From positions 1 through 5,767 of the forward strand of contig JADHVA010000044.1 of NCBI GenBank assembly GCA_016784245.1: a stretch of 5,767 nucleotides of DNA. Direction: 5' to 3'. Source of the stretch: Nanobdellota archaeon. GTDB lineage: Archaea; Nanobdellota; Nanobdellia; SCGC-AAA011-G17; GW2011-AR17. Shown here in pieces: positions 1 to 4,806 of the stretch. The first letter of the stretch is position 1, and the number at the start of each line of letters is the position of its first letter. The notes under the pieces were generated by a model. That model did not search any database and was not told where the DNA came from. It was given only the letters and a program-made list of their open reading frames with translations. The position numbers were made by a program, and so were the translations under genes.

Positions 1-67
1 CTAAGTAATAAATACTTCCGGCAATCATTAACAACACAACAACTAAAAGAATCGTTTTTGTTTTCAT
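1..67 (-). CDS. N-terminus of a membrane-anchored or secreted protein (partial, runs off the left edge)
   Basis: Only the first 22 codons are inside the window. They read as a short basic start (MKTKT) followed by a strongly hydrophobic stretch, ILLVVVLLMIAGSIYYL, which is a signal peptide or signal anchor. The start codon overlaps the stop codon of the preceding CcdA-type gene as ATGA (67-64), so translation is probably coupled. This makes it a true operon member rather than chance. No lipobox cysteine appears in the visible part. An extracytoplasmic thioredoxin-like partner would fit the position directly after a CcdA-type gene, but nothing in the visible sequence shows that. Confidence 0.7.
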   Translation of the reverse strand, partial: MKTKTILLVVVLLMIAGSIYYL

Positions 68-849
68 TTTTTAACCCCCACAGAAGCAAGGTATGACAAA
101 AACGCTGGAATTAAAGGTAACACACATGGACTTAAGAAAGAAACAAACCCTGCAAAAAAAGCAATGCCAATGTTTAATCCACCCATATTTGAACCAACAG
201 TACCGATATTCAAATTTATCAATAAATTAGCCACAAATTCAAGACTGGCAATTCTGTTCAGTTGATTTGTAAATACAAGAATACCAATAAAGATCAATAT
301 CACTCCAAAAAAATATTGAAAATATTTGATCCATTTTCCAGCTCGCATGATTACTTTACGAGCCTGAGAAGTAAATAAGCCTACTAATAAAAAAGGAATT
401 CCTAACCCCAGAGAATAAGCCATCATTAAAAAGAAAGCCGTTCCAGGTTGAATTACTGCTAAAGTTAGTATTGCTCCTAAAACTGCTCCAACACAAGGAG
501 TCCAACCAACAGCAAAAGCTGCTCCAAAAACAAATGAAGTTAAGTACATTGAGTTAAACTTTTTCTTAACTTGTAATTTGTGTTCTTTCTCCAGAAACTT
601 GATTTTCAATAATCCTAACAAATAAAGACCAAAAGCAATAATTATTACTCCTCCCACTCTCCCTAACCATATCTGAATAGAAGGCGCAGCTTCAGATAAA
701 ACACTCTGTAATAACACGCCAACTAAAGAAAAAATTACTGAAAAACCTAATACAAAAAAAACGCTAGCTAAAAATATTCTCCAATCTCTCTTTTCTTTTA
801 CTGGTTCAACTGATTCTTGAGTTTGTTCAATTCCTTTATCTTTCTTCAT
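64..849 (-). CDS. ccdA: CcdA/DsbD-type transmembrane thiol-disulfide electron carrier with circularly permuted order
   Basis: This 261-residue protein has about six membrane helices (roughly 25-47, 62-82, 102-131, 138-160, 174-195, 225-256). CcdA proteins pass electrons from cytoplasmic thioredoxin to extracytoplasmic thiol proteins through two membrane-embedded cysteines. Both cysteine motifs are present and are the only cysteines: GWTPC (Cys119) and FLSPCVLPLIPAFLSYL (Cys242). In ordinary CcdA the SPCVLPL helix is the first helix and GWTPC comes in the fourth. Here the SPC helix is last. Joining the C-terminus (SVGVKK) to the basic N-terminus (EKRDWRIFLASVFFVLGFS) rebuilds a normal CcdA order, so this looks like a circular permutation. 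Moving one helix puts the charged N-terminus in the cytoplasm, as the normal helix 1-2 loop would be. A GAGGT lies only three bases before the ATG, and the start overlaps the stop of a 12-codon minigene. Confidence 0.88.
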   Translation of the reverse strand: MKKDKGIEQTQESVEPVKEKRDWRIFLASVFFVLGFSVIFSLVGVLLQSVLSEAAPSIQIWLGRVGGVIIIAFGLYLLGLLKIKFLEKEHKLQVKKKFNSMYLTSFVFGAAFAVGWTPCVGAVLGAILTLAVIQPGTAFFLMMAYSLGLGIPFLLVGLFTSQARKVIMRAGKWIKYFQYFFGVILIFIGILVFTNQLNRIASLEFVANLLINLNIGTVGSNMGGLNIGIAFFAGFVSFLSPCVLPLIPAFLSYLASVGVKK

Positions 850-884
850 TTTACCTCAACCCCATTCCAAATAGCTTTCACCAT
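846..884 (-). CDS. 12-codon minigene translationally coupled to the CcdA-type gene
   Basis: The peptide MVKAIWNGVEVK has a well placed ribosome binding site: GAGG at 892-895, seven bases before its ATG. Its TGA overlaps the ATG of the downstream CcdA-type gene as ATGA (849-846). The downstream gene's own GAGGT (853-857) lies only three bases from its start, so ribosomes finishing this minigene may be what starts translation there. The peptide also resembles, from memory, the first residues of DUF427 proteins (KAIWNG...), so it could be the stump of a deleted gene. Real translation is not proven; a chance small reading frame remains possible. Confidence 0.4.
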   Translation of the reverse strand: MVKAIWNGVEVK

Positions 885-913
885 TTTATTTCCTCTTTAG
901 TTTTAAATAAAAA

Positions 914-1093
914 TTAACTTTTGTCCACAATATGACAAACAGGACAATACATTGTTATTCCTGTTATAATCAAAATCGCTGCTAAAAGCCAATTTAAATA
1001 ATTACCCCAAGGTAAAGGTATCAAAGTTGCTACAACTATACCAACTCCAAAAATCACCCTAGTAACCATTTCTCCTTTAGTTAAATTTCTCAT
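914..1093 (-). CDS. DUF2892-like small membrane protein with CPVC motif
   Basis: This 59-residue protein starts MRNLTKGEMVTRVIFGVG and has two predicted membrane helices (about 12-27 and 35-49) separated by a PLPWGNYLNW turn. It ends with YCPVCHIVDKS. The layout (basic N-terminus, helix, short turn, WLL-rich helix, G-T-CP-hydrophobic end) matches the DUF2892 family, found alone or fused to rhodanese domains as in YgaP. Family members often have CP at this place; here it is a full CxxC (Cys50, Cys53) that could be redox-active or bind a metal. GGTGAT lies five bases before the ATG. It sits 26 bases after the DUF3179 gene and ahead of the CcdA-type gene, in an operon where most products carry a CxxC or a paired cysteine. 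The family has no agreed function. Confidence 0.8.
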   Translation of the reverse strand: MRNLTKGEMVTRVIFGVGIVVATLIPLPWGNYLNWLLAAILIITGITMYCPVCHIVDKS

Positions 1094-1119
1094 TTTTTAT
1101 CACCTTTCGATTATATCTC

Positions 1120-2208
1120 TTATTTTTCATACAACCCAGTTTCTGGATGGAACGCGTACCAAGCAAACCACATGTCTCTTTCTTTGATAATCTCATCTCC
1201 AGAATCAACATCAGTAATTTTTACAATCCCTGCTTCGTCTCTTTCAACCTTAACATTCACACCATTAACAACATCTTCAATTTCTCCAACAGCAATCAAA
1301 TCGTCTTCACGGTAAGCTTTATAGACACCATTAACTTCAATACCAAAAATGATTGTTTTTGGATGAATAGTACTATCCTCATTCTCTACTGGAAAAAATA
1401 GATTACTATTTTCATAATAACTTCCGTAAGGATCTTTTCCGTAAGGACGTAAATGTCCAGTTTTCTGGCTTAACACTTCTGAATCTGGATGAACTTTTTT
1501 CCAATCTCTCCATACTACAGTATCAATGGAAACTTCAACCAACTCTTGTCCAGTTAATTCACCAACAATCGCTTTTCCATCAATTTGTGTCCAATAAGAT
1601 TGTGTTTCTCTATCATACATCACTAAATTAGAATTATACAATTTTCCAGAAGTTCCAAATTCAACTTCTTTTCTTTCCCCATTAATATCAATCATCCCCT
1701 CAAAAGCAATTCCACTTCCACACAAAGGGCAATAAGTTATTAAAAGCGGATCACCAGCAATATGGTCATTAACTATTTCGTGCCACACTAAAATTTGTAA
1801 AGGATAAACTCTCTTAATCCCTTTGTGAATAATTGCTAAAACTAATTCGTTATCTTCAATCCATTCATCAGCTTCTTCTAAAGAAACATATTTCGGATTA
1901 TCTAAACTAGGTATCCCATCCATTGGTGGACCACCAGAAAGAATTTTGTTTGGATTAACCAAATACTTTACTCCAGAAGCAGTAACCATGATTTTTTCTT
2001 CATCATCCCCAGAAACTTCTTCTACAGGAACTTCAACATAAACTTCTTCGTTGATATCACTATCAGATAAGTCTTCAGTTAAGTCTTCAGATAAGTCTTC
2101 AGATAAGTCTTCAGTTACTTCAACATCTTCAACAACTTCCGAACAACCAACAACAAATAAAGTAACAACCACTAAAATAAAAAATAAAATTTTTTTATTC
2201 ATTTTCAT
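1120..2208 (-). CDS. DUF3179 domain lipoprotein
   Basis: A 362-residue predicted lipoprotein: hydrophobic signal (about 5-20) with a VVGC lipobox (Cys22), then an acidic linker of four EDLS/EDLT units (33-48), then a DUF3179 domain from about 90 to 358. Family hallmarks are GGPPMDGIPSLDNPKYVS (92-109), YPLQILVWHEIVND (135-148), YCPLCGSGIAF (159-169), LYNSNLVMYDRET (190-202), RPYGKDPYGSYY (254-265), FPV (272-274) and FAWYAFHPET near the end. The CPLC pair (Cys160, Cys163) and His143 are candidate metal or redox residues, but the family has no established biochemical role that I can name. The start is ambiguous. The upstream ATG at 2208 is directly abutted by the G run, whereas the ATG at 2202 has GGGG six bases upstream, so the true protein may begin MNKKILFF. 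Either start overlaps the end of msrA. Confidence 0.92.
   Translation of the reverse strand: MKMNKKILFFILVVVTLFVVGCSEVVEDVEVTEDLSEDLSEDLTEDLSDSDINEEVYVEVPVEEVSGDDEEKIMVTASGVKYLVNPNKILSGGPPMDGIPSLDNPKYVSLEEADEWIEDNELVLAIIHKGIKRVYPLQILVWHEIVNDHIAGDPLLITYCPLCGSGIAFEGMIDINGERKEVEFGTSGKLYNSNLVMYDRETQSYWTQIDGKAIVGELTGQELVEVSIDTVVWRDWKKVHPDSEVLSQKTGHLRPYGKDPYGSYYENSNLFFPVENEDSTIHPKTIIFGIEVNGVYKAYREDDLIAVGEIEDVVNGVNVKVERDEAGIVKITDVDSGDEIIKERDMWFAWYAFHPETGLYEK
2066..2113. repeat. Four tandem copies of a 12-base unit inside the DUF3179 lipoprotein gene
   Basis: The plus-strand unit GATAAGTCTTCA occurs at 2066-2077, 2090-2101 and 2102-2113. A one-base variant, GTTAAGTCTTCA, occurs at 2078-2089. On the coding strand the units encode EDLS/EDLT tetrapeptides in the linker between the lipid-modified cysteine and the domain. 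Because the unit is a multiple of three, copy-number change would lengthen or shorten the linker without breaking the frame. Confidence 0.95.
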
Positions 2209-2866
2209 CCCCCCACGTTTCCTCTTTATAATCTAATCTTCCTGAACCTTTCTCATAAATCTTGTAAGCAGCAGTTCTCTTCTTTGAATAATCCTGATGA
2301 TACTCTTCTGCAACATAAAAATTCTTGAATTCAATTATTTCAGTAACAATTGGTTTGTCAAATTTACCAGATTCTACCAAATCTTCTTTAGACTTTTCTG
2401 CCAACTTCTTCTGAGTCTCGTTATGATAAAATATTGCCGTCCGATATTGTGGACCACGATCAGCAAATTGTCCATCATCATCAGTAGGGTCAATTTGTCG
2501 CCAAAATAAATCCAACAATTCTTCATAACTCACTTTTTTTGGATCATAAGTTACTTGAATCGCTTCTTTATGGCCAGTCTTTCCAGAAGAAATTTCTTCA
2601 TAACTAGGGTCTTTTTCCTCGCCACCAGAATAACCTGAAATAACGTCCACCACTCCTTTCGAATCTTCAAACGCCGCTTCCATACACCAGAAACAACCTC
2701 CTGCAAAAGTTGCTAGTTCTAAATCTTCTTTACCAATAGTATTTGTCATCTTTTCTTCCCCTTCAACATCTAATTTTTTGTCAATTTTCTCATCAACATT
2801 TGTACAACCAATTAATAAAATCAAAACCACAAAAGTTACAGATCCAAACAACAGTTTTTTTTTCAT
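2195..2866 (-). CDS. msrA: Peptide methionine sulfoxide reductase MsrA, lipoprotein form
   Basis: A 223-residue protein with a signal peptide and LLIGC lipobox (Cys21), a short acidic linker, and an MsrA domain from about 51 to 213. MsrA reduces the S form of methionine sulfoxide in proteins. Visible family motifs are ATFAGGCFWCMEAAF (52-66, catalytic Cys58), GYSGG (78-82), GHKEAIQVTYDP (98-109), DDDGQFADRGPQYRTAIFYH (129-148), EEYHQDY (187-193) and GSGR (207-210). The mature protein has only Cys58 and Cys61 besides the lipid cysteine. The C-terminal resolving cysteines of the E. coli type are absent, so Cys61 or an outside thiol must regenerate it. The lipid anchor places it outside the membrane, where the neighbouring thioredoxin-fold lipoprotein and CcdA-type proteins could supply electrons. 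Its ATG shares one base with the previous stop (TAATG), with GGTGG just upstream. Confidence 0.96.
   Translation of the reverse strand: MKKKLLFGSVTFVVLILLIGCTNVDEKIDKKLDVEGEEKMTNTIGKEDLELATFAGGCFWCMEAAFEDSKGVVDVISGYSGGEEKDPSYEEISSGKTGHKEAIQVTYDPKKVSYEELLDLFWRQIDPTDDDGQFADRGPQYRTAIFYHNETQKKLAEKSKEDLVESGKFDKPIVTEIIEFKNFYVAEEYHQDYSKKRTAAYKIYEKGSGRLDYKEETWGDENE
2209..2214 (-). promoter_or_regulatory. G-run ribosome binding site that decides the DUF3179 start
   Basis: On the coding strand GTGGGGGG runs straight into ATGAAAATG. The run touches the first ATG (2208) but lies six bases before the second (2202), the usual spacing. This favours the second ATG as the true start, making the protein two residues shorter and the overlap with msrA eight bases instead of fourteen. 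Confidence 0.5.
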
Positions 2867-3561
2867 TAACCACCAAAAATCTTAAACACAAATATCAAAT
2901 AATACAATGATATTACTAACATAATCGATCCTGCAATCAAATTAATCATCTTTTTTCTCAAACTTAAAAATCCAATAATTTCTTTGCTTTTAGCTGCTGA
3001 AATAAGTGCAAATACTAACAACGGCAAACCCATCCCAAATCCAAAAACAATAAAGTTAAGCAAATTAACAATAAAATCAGTAATTGAAGTACTCACCGCA
3101 AATAAGACAGCTAAAGAAGCAGGATTACAAGGCAAAACTATTGCCCCAAAAAATAATCCGAAAATTAAACTACTAACGTACGGATTCTTTTTTACGGGTG
3201 AATGTAGTTTAGGTAAAAATCTACTAAAATCAAAATTAAATATCAAAAATAAACTGATTACACCTAAAATTCCAAAAGCAATCGGCGAAATGATACCGAT
3301 AGCTTTAGTTAACGATTCTTGTAAAAAGAATGTAAATACTAACCCAAACAAAAACATGGAAAGAATTACCCCTAATGTGATAATCACCCCAAACATCACA
3401 ATCTTTCTTTTATTCCCCGTTTCTTCACTTTCAACAGAAGAAACTTGCCCAGCCAAATAAGATAAAAAACCGGGATAAAGAGGCAAAACACAAACCGCTC
3501 CAATTGGTGCAAATAAGCCCGCTAAAAAACTAAGCCATAAATTAAGTAACGCTGAAACCAT
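2866..3561 (-). CDS. ccdA: CcdA-type transmembrane thiol-disulfide electron carrier, normal order
   Basis: A 231-residue protein with about six membrane helices (roughly 6-36, 54-80, 86-110, 128-158, 165-190, 205-228). The first helix holds APIGAVCVLPLYPGFLSYLAG (18-38, Cys24) and the fourth holds GAIVLPCNPASLAVLF (139-154, Cys145). These are the paired membrane cysteines of CcdA/DsbD-type proteins, which carry reducing equivalents across the membrane to extracytoplasmic thiol proteins. These are its only cysteines. Unlike the second CcdA-type protein in this operon (64-849), the helices are in the usual order. The motif variants (VCVLP and LPCNP rather than SPCVLP and TPC) mark it as a different subfamily, not a recent duplicate. 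Its ATG is one base after the stop of the thioredoxin-fold gene, and the GGGGTG ribosome binding site lies inside that gene's last codons. Likely partners are that protein and MsrA. Confidence 0.92.
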   Translation of the reverse strand: MVSALLNLWLSFLAGLFAPIGAVCVLPLYPGFLSYLAGQVSSVESEETGNKRKIVMFGVIITLGVILSMFLFGLVFTFFLQESLTKAIGIISPIAFGILGVISLFLIFNFDFSRFLPKLHSPVKKNPYVSSLIFGLFFGAIVLPCNPASLAVLFAVSTSITDFIVNLLNFIVFGFGMGLPLLVFALISAAKSKEIIGFLSLRKKMINLIAGSIMLVISLYYLIFVFKIFGG

Positions 3562-3562
3562 T

Positions 3563-4183
3563 TTAACACCCCTTAGCTATTTCTTCTTTCAACTCTGCTG
3601 CAGATTTTACTCCCCTTTCTAAAAGTCTTGAACTTTGATCTTCACAAACTAAAATTACTGGTGCACTTGGCGCATTGACAACCCCAATCCCAAACTCGTC
3701 AATTAACTTTTTCGTAACCTCTTTCGGTGAAACTGTAAAAATCCAATTTAAATCATTTTTTTCTGCATGTTCTTTCACTAACGATTCTTCTTCATTTGGA
3801 TCCGTATCAAGAGAAACGTGTATAATTGAATCACCATCACTTTCCAACAATTCTTTCATTATCAACTGCTGTTTCAAACAAGTCGGACACCAAACAGCAA
3901 AACTTTCCACTAAAATTGGTTTTCCTTCATAATCTTTTATCTGAAAAGTGTTTCCAGTCAAAACATCAACTAAATCTTCACACTTCCAATCAGGACAGGC
4001 AGAAACATCTTTCAATTCCTCTTCTAACTGTTGCTGTTTTTCCATCGCAACTTCTTCCATCTCTTCTTCAGTCATTTCTTCAGGTTCTACATCTGTCCCC
4101 ACCTCGGTTTCTGTAGAAGTACAACCAATTAAAAACAAAGTAATAACAATTATTAAAACAATAAACATAACTTTTTTTGACAT
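3563..4183 (-). CDS. Thioredoxin-fold (TlpA/redoxin-like) lipoprotein
   Basis: First gene of the operon: 206 residues from the ATG at 4183. It has a hydrophobic signal with an LIGC lipobox (Cys21), a Glu/Met/Gln-rich probable coiled segment (about 33-57), a CPDWKC pair (Cys63, Cys68), and a thioredoxin fold from about 72 to 203. The active site is SFAVWCPTCLKQQ (94-106, Cys99 and Cys102). The cis-proline loop is probably NAPSAPVILV, around Pro175. Extra cysteines are Cys180 and the last residue, Cys206. It probably sits outside the membrane, takes electrons from the CcdA-type protein encoded immediately downstream, and reduces MsrA or other surface thiols. The frame stays open upstream to a TTG at 4225, but GAGGTGAT four bases before the ATG at 4183 and the standard signal peptide settle the start. 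Confidence 0.92.
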   Translation of the reverse strand: MSKKVMFIVLIIVITLFLIGCTSTETEVGTDVEPEEMTEEEMEEVAMEKQQQLEEELKDVSACPDWKCEDLVDVLTGNTFQIKDYEGKPILVESFAVWCPTCLKQQLIMKELLESDGDSIIHVSLDTDPNEEESLVKEHAEKNDLNWIFTVSPKEVTKKLIDEFGIGVVNAPSAPVILVCEDQSSRLLERGVKSAAELKEEIAKGC

Positions 4184-4252
4184 AAATATCACCTCTTTTT
4201 TAACATCGATTAAAAAAGAGGTCAAAAGGGATTTATCCCTTTGCTGACCTCT
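4184..4252 (-). promoter_or_regulatory. Structured 5' leader with two mutually exclusive hairpins (possible attenuator or RNA switch)
   Basis: Read on the minus strand there are three arms: A (AGAGGTCA, 4252-4245), B (TGACCTCTTTTTTAA, 4224-4210) and C (TTAAAAAAGAGGT, 4203-4191). A pairs with B over 8 bp, extended inward by AAAGGGA/TCCCTTT (7 bp) around a TAAA loop with a two-base bulge, and is followed by a T run. B also pairs perfectly with C over 13 bp around a TCGATG loop, and C contains the ribosome binding site of the first gene. The A:B and B:C pairings share bases 4217-4222, so they exclude each other. The pairings are read directly; the switching role is inference. Confidence 0.65.
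4188..4195 (-). promoter_or_regulatory. Ribosome binding site GAGGTGAT of the thioredoxin-fold gene
   Basis: GAGGTGAT is followed by four bases and the ATG at 4183, a near-ideal match to the 16S rRNA 3' end. It fixes the start codon. Its GAGGT is part of arm C of the leader and would be hidden when B pairs with C. Confidence 0.85.
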
Positions 4253-4273
4253 AATAACATATAATATCCTTTT

Positions 4274-4289
4274 TATTAATAAACTTTAC
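4274..4289 (-). promoter_or_regulatory. Putative archaeal promoter (BRE plus TATA box) of the redox operon
   Basis: The minus strand reads GTAAAG (4289-4284, BRE-like) then TTTATTAATA (4283-4274). A start 22-26 bases downstream falls at about 4254-4250. The A at 4252 is a good candidate and is exactly the first base of leader arm A. The AAGTTTATTAA core is identical to that before the plus-strand gene at 4807. The TATA core is a perfect 12-base palindrome (TTTATTAATAAA, 4272-4283), so it could bind TBP in either direction. Confidence 0.55.
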
Positions 4290-4316
4290 CCACTAATGCG
4301 TAAAATAACAGAAAAT

Positions 4317-4324
4317 ATTATTAA
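4317..4324 (+). promoter_or_regulatory. Putative TATA box for a leaderless transcript of the MauE-like gene
   Basis: ATTATTAA followed by CCCCTAAAATTTCT ends 22 bases before the ATG at 4346, the spacing expected if transcription starts at the start codon. No ribosome binding site is visible before the ATG. The same box plus CCCCTAAA tail recurs before the gene at 4807. Confidence 0.5.
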
Positions 4325-4345
4325 CCCCTAAAATTTCTTAATAAA

Positions 4346-4765
4346 ATGACATTTTTCAATCCAACAATTTTACTTATCACAAGATATGTTTTAGGCATCA
4401 TATTAATCTTCAGTGGATTAATTAAATTACCAGATTTAAAAGGTTTCTTTGTAATTGTAGTTCAGTATAACTTAGTTAAAGGGAAATTAGCCAAAATTCT
4501 TGCTTATAGTTTACCATTTGTAGAAATCATAACTGGAATATTATTAATTTCAAATATACTCCTACCAATTAGTTCATTAATCTCTTTAATATTAATTATG
4601 ACTGCTAGTTTAGGAGTGATTTACGCCTATTTTAAAAATAACCGTTTAGATAACTGCGGCTGTTATGGTACAAAAATTAAGATAAAAATTAATAAAAGAA
4701 AAATTACTGAAAACTTAATTCTAATCTTAATCAACCTATATTTATTCTTATCAACAATAATTTAA
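4346..4765 (+). CDS. DoxX/MauE-like small membrane protein with CGCYG motif
   Basis: A 139-residue protein with four predicted helices (about 8-26, 48-70, 75-96, 121-138). It shows the DoxX/MauE pattern: TRYVLGIILIFSGLIKLPDL (12-31), then LPFVEIITGILL (56-67), then DNCGCYGTK (102-110, Cys104 and Cys106) before the last helix. MauE-type proteins are linked to disulfide handling, for example with MauD in methylamine dehydrogenase maturation, and related proteins occur beside thioredoxin-like genes. The CGC pair lies at the end of helix 3 in the loop before helix 4. The gene is divergent from the thiol-redox operon and separated from it only by the shared control region, which supports a redox role, but its partner is not shown. 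There is no ribosome binding site; a leaderless transcript is likely. Confidence 0.82.
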   Translation: MTFFNPTILLITRYVLGIILIFSGLIKLPDLKGFFVIVVQYNLVKGKLAKILAYSLPFVEIITGILLISNILLPISSLISLILIMTASLGVIYAYFKNNRLDNCGCYGTKIKIKINKRKITENLILILINLYLFLSTII

Positions 4766-4776
4766 CCATAAAAAAG

Positions 4777-4784
4777 TTTATTAA
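4777..4784 (+). promoter_or_regulatory. Putative TATA box for a leaderless transcript of the ZIP-like gene
   Basis: AAAAAG followed by TTTATTAA and then CCCCTAAATATTTCT ends 23 bases before the GTG at 4807. It lies in the 41-base gap after the MauE-like gene, so the second gene can be transcribed on its own. No ribosome binding site precedes the GTG. Confidence 0.55.
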
Positions 4785-4806
4785 CCCCTAAATATTTCTA
4801 AGACAA

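Noticed and set aside
2066..2113. CRISPR-like repeat array
   Set aside because: The units are directly adjacent with no spacers, only 12 bases long, and lie in frame inside a gene.
2984..3460. Plus-strand open frame of 158 codons opposite the normal-order CcdA gene
   Set aside because: Lysine, asparagine and threonine-rich translation with no recognisable motif, fully antisense to a clear CcdA-type gene: a shadow frame.
4184..4225. Extended start of the thioredoxin-fold gene at a TTG (4225), adding 14 residues
   Set aside because: It would put extra residues before a normal lipoprotein signal and would read through the leader hairpin, while the ATG at 4183 has an ideal GAGGTGAT site.
3675..4247. 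Three overlapping plus-strand open frames opposite the thioredoxin-fold gene
   Set aside because: Serine-rich antisense translations with no domain features; the minus strand encodes a clear thioredoxin-fold lipoprotein.
4210..4252. Hairpin with T run as an ordinary terminator of an upstream minus-strand gene
   Set aside because: No minus-strand gene lies just upstream; the nearest is beyond two plus-strand genes. It could stop antisense read-through, but its position right after the predicted promoter fits a leader element better.
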